NCBI GenBank assembly: GCA_949152475.1
Contig: OX424562.1
Coordinates: forward strand, 20,832,209 to 20,896,208
Source: Terebella lapidaria
Taxonomy: Eukaryota > Annelida > Polychaeta > Terebellida > Terebellidae
Direction: 5' to 3'
Length of the DNA: 64,000 nucleotides
The translations under genes and the position numbers were made by a program. Below, piece after piece: positions 1 to 10,839 of the stretch (within the stretch, counting starts at the first letter, position 1; each line of letters starts with the position of its first letter). The notes below the pieces were generated by a model. The model was not told the origin of the DNA. It worked only from the letters and a program-made list of their open reading frames with translations, and made no database searches.

Positions 1-344
1 AGAACAAAGCTCGAAGTTGCGGTTTGTGTCCCTATGAACTGACAACTTACTCATGATTTCCAGCAAAAGTGATTCACTTTATGTTACGTTCTGTTGGCTT
101 CATGAGAGAAATTGCAAAACAGAAACTAAGTGACACTGTTTTGTTTTTTCTCTCTGGCAATCCATGCTGTTTGTTCTTAGAAGTAAATGATTGCCCCTGA
201 GATCAATGAAGATTAGTTGCCACAACACAATGGGAACCTCATACAATGGTTCATTCATGCATGCATACCATGCATTTCCTTCAGTCTCTGACAAATCAAT
301 GTCATCCTAAAAAATGATTGGTTTGTGTGCTCGATCATCATGAT
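1..344. other. Unassigned non-coding stretch
   Basis: I see no convincing coding frame, RNA gene or repeat in this first stretch. The short open frames are of chance length and composition. Confidence 0.4.
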
Positions 345-1830
345 ACCAGTATATCAACATATAGTACAAGAACAAGAGCTTCAAAGAATTTCAACGTGTC
401 TGGTACAGCTAAACATGAATTAGGTTATTCAAAGATCCATTGTAGTTTCCATTGATATTCATGTATTTCCCGTGAATAGTTGTATTTCGATAATCTTTTG
501 AATAGTAACCTTTTGAGATACATGTATTACAGGAACTCATATTCTTGCAGCTGATCATGATTGAACAAATTTGCAGAAACCCTCTATTTCCCATACCTTG
601 CTTAGGTGGTCATTTTTACGGCTTTTTTTATATGGTTTTGCTTTGTCAGGGAATTGGGAATAGTTCTGAGAAATTAATATTTGCATGGATGACTCCGGTG
701 CTGACAAATTGTGATAAATCTCGGTGTCAATTATTTGAGTCCAAGGACAAGCGGCCGGGATCAAAGGGTAAAGCAGAGCTGTAAACGTTTCCGAGAGAAA
801 TGCTCGTAGCGACAGAAGCCATGTAAACCCCGTCCAGTAATTATCTCACAACGGCAAAATAAATTCACCACTCTTGCCAGAGAGATGCCCGGATAAATGC
901 TTACGTCAGCATTTGTACATATGTGCTATATCGTACTTAGTGAGTTATTGGTTATATGATAATTTTATTAAGATATTATTGTCAATCTGTTCAAAGGTTA
1001 CTCTCCAAATACTGCATGTTTATGTAGACAATGCAAAAATATTCTATGATGGCTGGGAAAATTGGGACGATCGCTTCAATGCAGAAATACCATGTGAAAC
1101 ATTTTAACTGACACGTCTTCATTTTGTCAGTGTACCACTTTATATGGGGTCTTTGTTCTCGAACATGAGCAGTTATAGTGATTCTGCTGACTAATTGCCT
1201 CAATTAGTACATCACTAGTCAAGAGTAGGAGTCACTCTTGTAAATCTTCTATACATTGTTGATCAGTCATAAAATTCCAGTAATGCTAGTCATAGCCAAT
1301 TGGCATACAACATCTGTGGGGATTGCATGATTTGTCATATTGCTCGGCAATCCTACAAATCTGGATATAGGATAAGTGTCCATGGTGAATTCATTGTGTA
1401 CCTGTACTGTAGCATATAAGGAATTTGATGAATGTTGGCAGGATATTTGATCATCAAACTCTCGTTCTGGGTTCATTCGAAACGCGTTCATCAAGTACCT
1501 CTTCAATTTGTCAAAATTGTCATTATTAAAAATGATTCATACCAGCGCTAATACTTGGCCAATCTGACCGACTTTTTTCCTTTCACTCGATGAATTCAAA
1601 CGTGTGGAAATAATCTCCTGGATCTGTATTGTATTACATTGTGTAATGAATTCGCTTCATCGCCGTTCGTGAGTGAATTCTGTTAATTGAGCCCCGTGCT
1701 AAATCTCGAACCCAGCTCGATTCCCTTAATGAGTCTGCCTGGGAGGTACATCTGAGCAAAGAAACTTGTTTTTTTCTGAATTTATCTCCATAAGGAGTCT
1801 CATTAATAGTTATAATTTTCAATTTACATA
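345..1830. repeat. Segmental duplication, left pair, copy 1
   Basis: This ~1.5 kb segment recurs in direct orientation about 3.0 kb downstream (about 3345-4755). Shared landmarks include the stretch with CGTGTCTGGTACAGCTAAAC near 398 and 3391, GAGATACATGTATTACAGGA near 515 and 3516, and the GAGTCTCATT near 1795 and 4714. The copies differ by many substitutions and by small indels, including about 60 bases near 570 that copy 2 lacks, so the duplication is old. Both copies keep related short minus-strand frames (1267-1506 here, 4205-4396 in copy 2) sharing the peptide ISRFVGLPSN. That may be a remnant exon, but I do not recognise a protein family. Confidence 0.75.
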
Positions 1831-1879
1831 CTGTTATAAAAATTAGCTCTAGGGCTAATATAGCTTACTGAACAATTTT

Positions 1880-2720
1880 GGGTTCAGACATAACAGGTGA
1901 GATATGACCTTGAGATCTATTATGCAGGGTCTTCTTTGATGACCAGATTATGACAACTCAAATCATCTGAGTTCAACTTCAAGCTCACCAAAAGTTCCAC
2001 CATACATGTATCTGATTTCCTATATGCTCGCAACTCAAATGCACCTCTATCCAACCCTATCCAAAGCCGTTCTGTATGTTGAGTGCAGTCTACACAATTC
2101 AGGTCAGGCATAACTTTCGGATTTACCACTCAAGATTTTAGGAGGTCGACAAAACGTCAAGACCACCAAAGAATCAGCCCCATATATGACTCCCCATACG
2201 TTTCTAGTACAAACTTAAGCCCCAGCTACACCTGTTTTTTATGTGGAGTCCAATTTACACATTTCAGGTCAGATGTCCCCCTCGGATTCACCACTCAACA
2301 TAATCTGAGATCAACTTCCAGACTACCAAAAGATCATGAAAATATGACCACCTATATGTTCATAATACAAACATACGCTCTATGTACATCCGTGTTTGAG
2401 TCCAACTTACACAATTAAAGTCAGATGGGACCTTCGTATTTATCACTCAAAGTCATCTGAAGTCGATTTAAAGACTACCGAAAGATCCGCAATGTATGAC
2501 TTCTTATTTGCTCAAGCCTAAGTACAACCTAAGCTCATCTGCAGCTTAGTATGTCGAACTCAACACATTTCACATTTCAGTTTGGATATGACCATTGAGA
2601 CTTGCCACTCAAGGTCATGCGAGGTCAAATTCAAGGCCATAAAAATCAGCCATATATGATTTCCTATATGTCCATAATGCATGCCCAAGTATTATCTACA
2701 AGTGCTTGTCAACAAAGACC
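1880..2720. repeat. Diverged ~160 bp tandem repeat (about 5 copies)
   Basis: A phrase close to ACCACTCAAGGTCATCTGAG recurs at about 1952, 2125, 2290, 2442 and 2604, giving spacings of about 173, 165, 152 and 162 bases. Other recurring parts are the start of each unit (CAACTTACACAATTCAGGTC-like) and ATATGACTTCCTATATG-like blocks. The copies are clearly degraded. The open frames inside (for example 2083-2418) follow the repeat and are unlikely to be genes. The repeat lies between the two copies of the left segmental duplication. Confidence 0.7.
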
Positions 2721-3344
2721 AATTTGTGCATTTCAGGCCGTTTTGGGCCATTTGGGCCTATATTCTGAGCTTTTCGAGCGATTTGACGCATTCCATCTTG
2801 ATATACGGAATAATCGGATCATATTGTCATGAAAAGGTGAAATTCAGAAACTCATTGAACAGGTTTCAACGAAAATGCCAAGATGTAAAATTTTGGCAAT
2901 ATTGGTTTCTACATTTCAGGCCTTTTGAACCTTATTTCTTCTCGCGGTAACAGGTTGATACATACAAGCAAAACAGTGTTAAAGTAAGGTTCATCTGACA
3001 GTGAAACACGCTTTTTGGCCGTAGTTCCGGTTTGCATAATCGAATCAACTTGAAATTTTGTGTATCTTAATTGGGTTTTGTGCCGTAATTTTTCACCGAA
3101 TTTCAGAATACTATCTCAAAAATTGAAAAAAATATGCACAATATAGTCCAGCAACAAAACCAGAGGGAGAGGGTAGAGCATGAAAATTGTATCTTAAGAC
3201 GCATGCATAAAATAAGTTTTGTTGGGCGCCTGATGAACCAAAGCAGATATCGCAAAGTGATATACCCGACCTCGTAGCATGCGAATGAATTCGAACAATA
3301 TAAGCTTTCAAAATTTTGTGCTAGATCAGCATATTAAATATCAA
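2721..3344. other. Unassigned non-coding stretch
   Basis: No gene is supported. A phrase near 3095-3125 (CGAATTTCAG then AAAATTGAAAA) resembles sequence in the right-hand duplication units (near 52895-52930 and 56738-56770), which suggests a dispersed repeat fragment. Confidence 0.3.
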
Positions 3345-4755
3345 TGTATCAAAACATAGTGCAAGAACAAGAGGCTCAAAGGATTTCCACGTGTCTGGTA
3401 CAGCTAAACGTGAATTAAGTTATTTAAAGGTCCTTTGTGAATTCCATTGATATTCATTTATTCTCTATGAAGAGTTCTATTTCGATATAGTGATTTTTCT
3501 AATAGGAACCTTTTGAGATACATGTATTACAGGAACTCGTGTTCTTGCCGCTGATCATGATTGAACAATTTCCCATACCATATACGGGTTTGTTTTGTCA
3601 GGGAATCATGGATAGTCATGTGAAATTAATATTTGTAACATGAATTGGCGCGGTTTTGTCCTGACGAATTGTGATGGATTCCAGTGTCACCACTAGAATC
3701 CAATAACGAACAGCCGGGATCAGGGGTAGAGTAGAGTTGTAAATCTTTTCCAAGAGGAATGGTCGTAGCAACTGAAGCCATGTAAGCCCCGTTCAGTCAT
3801 TACCTCACAACCATACAATAAAATCACTACATTTATCACAGAGATGCCCGGATAAATGCTCACGTCAGCATGTGTACATATGTGCTATATAATACGATTT
3901 AACGTATTATACGTAGTTATATGATTTTAACATACTGATGTCATCCTGTTCAAAGTTGACTCGTCAAATGTGGCATGTTTATACAGTCATAGCAAAATAA
4001 TCGTTGATGGCCGGGGGAATTGGGACAATCGCCTAATTGCAGAAATACCATGAGACACATTTTTTAATTGACACCTCTTGATTATGTCAGTGCACCATTT
4101 CATATATGGTCTTTGTTCTCAAACTTGTGCATTTATATTGATTCTGCTGACTAATTGTCTCAGGGATAAAGGGATAAAATTTCAGTGATGCTAGTCATGG
4201 CCAATCAGCATACAACACCTGTTGGGAATGCGTACTTTGTCGTATTGCTCGGCAATCCTACAAATCTCGATATACGACATGTGTCACTGGTGAAGTCATT
4301 GTACACCTGTTCTGTAACATATATGTAGCATATATAAGGAATTTGATACAGTGTTCGCAGCATATTTGACCATAAATGCTCCCGTACTGGGTTCACTCAA
4401 AACGTTTTCATCAAGTACCTCTTTAATTTTTCAATTGATCAGCTATCAATATTAAAACTGGCACCCACCAGTGTTGGAACACCGCCAATCTGACAGACAT
4501 TTATCCTTCCAATTAATGAATTCAAACGCGTGGAAATAAGCTCCAGGATCTGTATTGTATTACATTGTGTACTGAATCTGCTCCATCGCCGTCCGTGAGT
4601 GATTTCTCTCAATTGGATCCCGTGCACGGAACCAGCCCGATTTCCCTAATAAGTCTGTCTGGGAGGTGAATCATAGCAGAGAAAGCTGGTTTTCTGAATA
4701 TATTTCCAAAAGGAGTCTCATTGACAGTTCTATTTTTTTCTTCACACACCGTCAT
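3345..4755. repeat. Segmental duplication, left pair, copy 2
   Basis: This is the direct-repeat partner of the segment at about 345-1830. It keeps the same order of landmarks and a related minus-strand frame at 4205-4396. The sequence between the copies consists of the ~160 bp tandem repeat and unassigned DNA. A tandem segmental duplication followed by long divergence explains the arrangement best. Confidence 0.75.
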
Positions 4756-5344
4756 GTAAAGAACGGGAATGAAATGGGGGACCAAGGCCACGGAGTTGTT
4801 GTTTTTTTTGTCCCTGACAGATTCTGTTTTTATCCAATCATAACCAGTAAGTAATGCACTCCTACGGCTCGGAGGTATCATCGGGTTCCTGTTCACTGGC
4901 TTACGCTTACATCCCTGATATATTCTTGAGACAACTAATGATTTATAATTACCTATCACGTGTCCTTCCTGTATGATAGCGAGGTAAATGCTAATGGCAC
5001 CAGACTGAGATATTGTTTAACTTATTCAGGGGACCATTCGAGCTAATACGCAATGCGAGCACTCATTACTGGCTTGTTCGTTTACCATCTTGGATAGAAA
5101 TCACATCTACGTTGCGCTTAACTGACACCTAACTCTACAATGCGTGACTGGTCGCATGGGCATGTAGATCTAGTATTGTTTTGCGACAAATAAAATTGAC
5201 TTTTTTTGCAGTGATTCAAGCACCAATGTGGCTCATTTCCTCACATATTTTAGGATGATTCCCGTAATACTACATGCTATGATATCTGCACTTCTCTAGC
5301 CCAACCATACTTTACTGCCTTTCCATTTAGCCTAAAAACAGATG
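4756..5344. other. Unassigned non-coding stretch up to the LTR element
   Basis: I see no supported gene. The stretch ends at the left target-site duplication of the LTR retrotransposon; 5345-5348 reads GTAG, repeated at 18747-18750. Confidence 0.35.
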
Positions 5345-5348
5345 GTAG

Positions 5349-6082
5349 TGTGAAGAATATCGTTCACGGCCGATATCAAGCCGGTTTAACTGGGTCGTCG
5401 TGTGATACAATAAGCCGGCAGTTTCAATTTAACTGTTTATTGTGGTGATAAAGACTGATGATCAATCACGCACAATCAGGGTCGCACTCTCACCTACGTC
5501 GGGTGATATCCCAGTCTATGTTTCTATATCCCTAGTATAGTCCTTTATACAACTTGCACATATATCCGATAGATTATATATATTAATATCGACAGTCTCA
5601 CAGGAGCTTCTTGTATATACGTCCTGCCACTGGGATTTACACTACACTTCTGCGCAGTAAAGCGGGGCCGAGGGACCATGTGGCTGTGTAATTTCCCGCC
5701 AAGTGTAAGCGGTGTTGTGATAGGTTGAATGTGTGGTGCAATGCGCTGATGTCACCGGGAAAGTGGGTTTCCCCGGCTCGTGTCAATACTTGGAATGCCT
5801 GTATGTGTGCACGTGATGTATGGAGTATGTGTGTCAAGTTCTATGTTTAGAAGTCAGTGCATGTGAAGGTCAAGGTCGAGTAAACGGGGCCGAGTGTACT
5901 GAGCTAGCGGGGCCGCAGGTGCGTGGTTTGACCTGTGTATGTAACCATGACTACATGGAATTTATGCTTGTGATCGTATAGTGTGTACTTGTCCTGTATG
6001 TAGGTCATGTAGAATGAATGTTTGTTGTGGAAATGTGTAGTGCGCGGGAGGGACGGGAGTAACAGTCGCTAAAATTACTACA
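5349..6082 (-). repeat. 3' LTR of the Ty3/gypsy element
   Basis: It matches 18013-18746 base for base by eye, in direct orientation and with the same length (734). In element sense it runs TGTAGTAATT to ATTCTTCACA. It contains several copies of the GGGYCG word found through the whole element (for example near 5391, 5480, 5666, 5886 and 5909). The short minus-strand frame at 5637-5837 recurs identically in the other LTR and is probably not a gene. Confidence 0.95.
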
Positions 6083-6594
6083 TAACACCCCTTCATTAAT
6101 CCTACGCCCTCGGGATTACCCTCCCCGGACCCTACCGTCGCCAAAACTAAACAATAAAAAGCTAAAAAGTCCTAAAGGTCAAACCCAAAAGCACTCACAC
6201 ACACACGCCGCGCGACATGAGAAAACACTTCATACAATAAAAATTCCTAACCGTCAAAATAAACGTCAGCAGTCAGTCTGTCAGCAGTCTCTACGATGAT
6301 ACATATACAAATACATGCACAACAATGACTGATGAAGAATGGAATGTAAGAGATGGAATGATAAACAAAACTCCTCGACGTTTCAAAGCGAAACGGAACC
6401 ATAACTTTAAGAGTCTATTGAACTGAAATAAAATGTAGATTAAATTTAACTAAAATTACATGTATAAAAACAAAAAGCCATGACTAGGATATTAAATGTA
6501 TATGTACACTATTTACAATATATATATGCCGTGACCAGAATTGTTTTGGTCACTCGGGGCCGCATCAAAGGGGCCGAACAGTTCGGGGTCGTAT
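6083..6594 (-). other. Element 3' untranslated stretch with polypurine tract
   Basis: This lies between the end of the third gene and the 3' LTR. The sequence next to the LTR reads, in element sense, TGAAGGGGTGT followed by TA (6083-6095). It is the expected polypurine tract that primes plus-strand DNA synthesis. The same 11-base word occurs three more times near the start of pol. I see no gene in the rest. Confidence 0.7.
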
Positions 6595-9393
6595 TTACTT
6601 GTCCTCCCGTTCACGCCTGCTGGCGGGAGGAGGCGGGGCCGCTGGCGATGCCTGCCGCATCAGCTGTAGCTGTTCGTCCGGGGGTAGTCTGGGCAGGATG
6701 GACACGATCGTGGCCAACAACTCCCCCGGGATGGTCGGTGTGGTCGGGGTCGACGGAGCTTGTGCCTCCGATGGCGTCGGGGTCGAAGTCGCTCGAAGCC
6801 GAGTGATTTCCTGTCGTTGGTGGGCGACTTGGTCCTCCAACTGGGTCACACGGACTCGAAGCCGTAGATTCTCTTCGGACAGGGCGTCCGGGAACGTGGG
6901 CTGGTGGCGCTCATGCAGAGCACCCATCCCAAAGCCGACAGACAGGCCGTTATATTCTGCCTGCCTGATGTGGTGATCCAGGGCCGACAGGTACTCCCGA
7001 CGAATCAGTCGCAAGTACTGGTGCGCTAAATCGTCAGCGCGGGCGAGTGACAGGGTCGGAAGGTGCTCCTCCGGTTCTGACGGCAGAAGCAAGGGGTCGG
7101 CATTATGGGCGGCCTGTTCGAGACGAGCCGTCCAAAAGTCCTCGTGGAATCCGAGGTAGTTCGGGAGCCGCTGGGCGTCCTCATCCCGTAGGAAGTCTGT
7201 GAGGTCGGGATTCTGGCCGGGTAGTGCCTGCAGGCCGGGAAGCGAGCGGGTCGCCAAACGTCTGCCGTGTTGCCGCAGGAACTGGAAATCGGCCGCGAAC
7301 TCGCCGGATCCATGAAGCGGCAGACGCTCGTCGAGGTCTCTGTGGAGTGACTCGAGCTGCTCTGGGTCGTCCACTTGGAGTCGGGGCCGGTCTCGATCGG
7401 TGCCGCGTGTCGGAACGGAACGCAGAGGTTCCACTTCCTCCGTGAGGTACGGCGGGAGCGGGACGGGTTCCACCATCCGTCGTGAAGGCTCCGGTGAAGA
7501 TTCCGGGGTCGAAAACGGTGTCGGGGTCGCACGTACAGGAGATCCGGGTGCAATCTCCCTGAGTGGAGGTGGCCGATCCTCAACTGGACTCTTCGGCTCG
7601 GGAGTCTCCTTGCCGGTTGATGACGATACCGATGTGGTATTCAGGGGTCGACTTGGGAGTGGCGGATACTCCTCAGGTGGAGGGACCAATCCCTCACGGA
7701 CTCGGTAGTCCGTGACGTTAGAGGCCGTGGGTCGTTCCACAACCATCCGCCGGGGTATGATATCCGACGGCCGAGCTCTAGACGGGGTCGAGGATGTCAC
7801 TGTGGTGACCGGTCGAGTTGTCGCTGGCGACACCACTGTCGCGAATGAAGCCGTCGTGACGACTGCCGAGGCCGAAACACCGGTGGTCGTTGTCGGGACC
7901 TCCTCCGCCGTGCTCACTGATGTCGTCTGGTAGTTTATGGGCCGAACGAAGAAGATCGTACTGGGTCGTCGAATTCGAACCCGCGTGTTCATGGTCTCGA
8001 TGTCACTGACCATGCGGGTAAGCCGAATCTCGTCTGCCGGGGTCGAAGCACGATTGTACTCCAGTCGACGGAGTACCTGTTGCACTTCCGGGGCCGAGTT
8101 GGGCGGATACTGCTCAAAGAGCTCTGGCGCCATGTGCCAGATGCCGAACGTCAGGACGGTGTTGACATCCCTCCTGAAGATCGGGATGTTGGCCGGAACT
8201 CTTGGGGGTCGATAATTCGGGTTCGGCTGCATGTCGACTCTGCAGCGTAGCGCGAACCTGACGAGCATGGGGCCGGATGCCGATAGTCGTCCTTCCTGGT
8301 AGAAGGGAAACGACGTCACGTGTTGCGGGGTCGCTTGAGACAGATGCCGGAACATCTCCTCCTGGGCCAATGTCCGGAAGCCGTCGCGGGCCGGACACAC
8401 GAAGTAGCGCAGGAACGGAAAATGATACGCTAGCACGTGCGCATCAAGACTCTGGGCCGTCCGAAAAGGTCCGCGTCGTGGCACGGAGGACCACTGTCGT
8501 TCTCCTGCTCCCTCCTCTTCGCCGATGCAGAAGGGGCACTCGAACCGACCGTCTCCACGCTGTAGCGGGGCCAATGTGAGGAGGTTTCCCTCCGACAGGG
8601 TCGACTGCTCATCGAAGTTATGGATGTGGCCGTATCCAGCGCTCCGATTTCGCTTACTGAGTGGAACCTTGTTCCAGTCTATGGGCCGAGTTCCGTAGGG
8701 TGTCACGGGAGGTGGCACCAATTCCATTAATTCCGCCACTTGCCGACGGAAAGTCGAGGTCGGGGCCGTAATAGCAGATCCGCCGCTGGAGCGTGACGAA
8801 CTGCTGGAGGTCGATCGGGCTCCCGCTCCATGCTTCTTCTTGAAAGAAGTATAAGTTCTCTTGTTTGGAGAACGGGAGGCCGCAGGTCGTGCTACCGCTG
8901 AACCGGAAGCGGGTGAAGTCGGGGCCGGAGCGATCGGGGCGATCACTTGATTTGCTGGGTCGGGTTGGCGGCTCGCGGTGGCGACTCGTTGAGCTTCTTG
9001 GGCCGCTTGTCGTGCTTCAATCGCACGCTGGACGATACTTCCGCCCTCCTCGAGTCGGCGGAAGCGTTCGGGGTCGATGTTGAAGATATCGTCCGGAGTC
9101 GGGCTCGGTGTATGGCGCTCTCCTCGCTGCGCCAGCTTGTTCCGGGCCGTTTTGGGTCGCGCTCCCTTCTCCGATCCACTTGCCGTGTCACTGAGCGTGA
9201 CTGGATCGCGCTGCTCAGGCTGCGAGTCGGGGCCGGACGAAACTTCGTTGTCGGGGACGATTATGGGATGATCTGATTCATCCCCGGTGTCGATTACCTG
9301 GACGGTGATGTTATCGCCGTCCAACTTAACTGTGCGGGGCCGATTGTCACCTGGGTCGCTATTTTCCCGGTCGTCTCCGGGTTTGTCAGCCAT
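6595..9393 (-). CDS. Third gene of the Ty3/gypsy element: 932-aa zinc-finger and coiled-coil protein, function unknown
   Basis: This long uninterrupted frame sits downstream of pol, where env lies in retrovirus-like gypsy elements. I see no signal peptide, membrane segment or glycosylation-rich ectodomain, so it does not look like an envelope. The N-terminus is acidic and polar (residues 1-75), followed by a predicted helical stretch around 108-140 and a basic, serine-rich linker (175-205). A possible zinc-binding region follows, with C286 and C289 and then H319 and H324, and further Cys/His at C333, H350 and H358. A Pro/Ser/Thr-rich middle and a heptad-like segment at about 838-867 (LSEENLRLRVRVTQLEDQVA) suggest oligomerisation. 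The start at 9393 is the first Met of the frame. Codon and word use match gag and pol, so it is a native part of the element. It might be an accessory nucleic-acid-binding or structural protein; this is inference. I do not recognise a family. Confidence 0.8.
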   Translation of the reverse strand: MADKPGDDRENSDPGDNRPRTVKLDGDNITVQVIDTGDESDHPIIVPDNEVSSGPDSQPEQRDPVTLSDTASGSEKGARPKTARNKLAQRGERHTPSPTPDDIFNIDPERFRRLEEGGSIVQRAIEARQAAQEAQRVATASRQPDPANQVIAPIAPAPTSPASGSAVARPAASRSPNKRTYTSFKKKHGAGARSTSSSSSRSSGGSAITAPTSTFRRQVAELMELVPPPVTPYGTRPIDWNKVPLSKRNRSAGYGHIHNFDEQSTLSEGNLLTLAPLQRGDGRFECPFCIGEEEGAGERQWSSVPRRGPFRTAQSLDAHVLAYHFPFLRYFVCPARDGFRTLAQEEMFRHLSQATPQHVTSFPFYQEGRLSASGPMLVRFALRCRVDMQPNPNYRPPRVPANIPIFRRDVNTVLTFGIWHMAPELFEQYPPNSAPEVQQVLRRLEYNRASTPADEIRLTRMVSDIETMNTRVRIRRPSTIFFVRPINYQTTSVSTAEEVPTTTTGVSASAVVTTASFATVVSPATTRPVTTVTSSTPSRARPSDIIPRRMVVERPTASNVTDYRVREGLVPPPEEYPPLPSRPLNTTSVSSSTGKETPEPKSPVEDRPPPLREIAPGSPVRATPTPFSTPESSPEPSRRMVEPVPLPPYLTEEVEPLRSVPTRGTDRDRPRLQVDDPEQLESLHRDLDERLPLHGSGEFAADFQFLRQHGRRLATRSLPGLQALPGQNPDLTDFLRDEDAQRLPNYLGFHEDFWTARLEQAAHNADPLLLPSEPEEHLPTLSLARADDLAHQYLRLIRREYLSALDHHIRQAEYNGLSVGFGMGALHERHQPTFPDALSEENLRLRVRVTQLEDQVAHQRQEITRLRATSTPTPSEAQAPSTPTTPTIPGELLATIVSILPRLPPDEQLQLMRQASPAAPPPPASRREREDK

Positions 9394-10839
9394 GCTGACG
9401 GGCCGAAATTAAGCCGAAGTACTTCCCAAGTACTGACTAGGCTGGCTGTAACAAAGTCTGGATTTCTTCAAAACCAGCCTAGTTCAAATGCCGATGATAC
9501 AAGCCGAATTAACTCCAAAGTCTTGTGACCAGGATTTCAATGATATCACAGTCTATAGGCCGATAAATATTGTTCGATTAGCACAGTTTCTATAACAATA
9601 GTCTGTATCTCAATAGCCGAAACTTCAAGTCCGTCTTCCTCCTTCAAAGTCTCAGGCACAAGTGACCTGATTGCCGCTAATCTTCAATGCCGTACACAAA
9701 GATGCTGACAGCATCTCGATTCTCAGAACTGGGCCGGGGGGCGCTCTCTATATGTATAGAAAACGTCTTTACGCTATGTATCATTGTTCCAAGCGTACAC
9801 ACAGCAAGGCGGGGCCGTCGTCAAGGAAACGCGGAGCGATCCTTCTCTGACCTCTTGGGTCAGTCCATTACGACAGTAGGGGTGTCCTCACACTGTCCAG
9901 ATTTCCGTATGTCCATCTGCCGTCCCCTGGATAACTCGTGCCGAATCATTGTCTATTTATACTAGTCGACTGTTCAGATTACTGGGCTCTTTTTGCCCGA
10001 CGACTCACTATTATAATTATTAGGGGCGACTTCATGTAGGTGCTGTAAACAGCTAAAATGTTTATTAGCGCTCGTGCGTGCCTTGTGAACTCATCAGTCC
10101 ATCATTCCTTCTCCCACAAGTTAGCGCACAATAAACTACGGGGTCGAGTTGCTGTTTCACAGACGACACACAGTTATTAAAGGCTGAGATATGAATATCA
10201 ATCACTCACAGGGGCGGACATCGTTCCATTCATTTTCAGCCAGTTCACAGGACGACGGGGCCGCAATTATTGTAGGGGTCGAAATTGCAATGATCTGGGT
10301 CGGTCACACCGCGGCGCTTTGAATATTTTGGGTGATGAATTTGGTGACAGGCCGCATCTTGGCATGATAGCTTTTCCGTGACTGGTTCCCGTACCACTGG
10401 GCCGTTCCTCCGAATATTACATGGAGTGAGTAGAGGCTCTGTCGACGCATACTCCAGAACGAATCACACTATCACCTCTTCGACAACTAAGTGGCCTTAC
10501 TCACGGTGTGACTGGTTATTATCCTCTTCGGCTGACACATGGATTGAAGCTTTACATGATAATCTTAGTCAGTGCGTAACATACGCCTTGATCAATGGTA
10601 CATGTTATACGGGGTCGAAACACATATCATAACGCAACCAATTTTTCACCAGCATCATAATTATAATATCATATCTAGTGTGTATATATCGAATTTGCCT
10701 CACTGACATCTTGTACATATTAAATGCATATATTGTTATTGTAATATAATATATTATTATTGGGAAAGACATGATATCATAGTCCATTAGACATGCATAA
10801 TTCATCATCAATGATATCAATCAGATAACAAGGCCAGGG
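9394..10839 (-). other. 1.45 kb non-coding stretch between pol and the third gene
   Basis: No long frame lies here on either strand. The GGGYCG word and shorter GCCGAA-like words remain common, for example near 9812, 10140, 10257, 10275 and 10612, and the part nearest pol is AT-rich. The stretch could hold a promoter or splice acceptor for expression of the third gene; related elements express env-position genes from spliced RNA. I cannot identify such a site with confidence. Confidence 0.5.

Noticed and set aside
5637-5837. 66-residue frame in the LTR
   Set aside because: It recurs identically in both LTRs because the LTRs are identical; it lies in the regulatory repeat and has no recognisable domain.
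6480-8579. Plus-strand frames opposite the third gene of the LTR element
   Set aside because: They are antisense shadows of a GC-rich coding frame with few stops; none has a motif.
6595-9393. Reading the third gene as env
   Set aside because: No signal peptide, no hydrophobic fusion or membrane segment and no pattern of cysteines and glycosylation sites typical of envelope proteins.
9996-10016. Phage T7 promoter-like CGACTCACTATTAT
   Set aside because: Only a partial match, in a eukaryotic retroelement, with no reason for a phage promoter; treated as chance.
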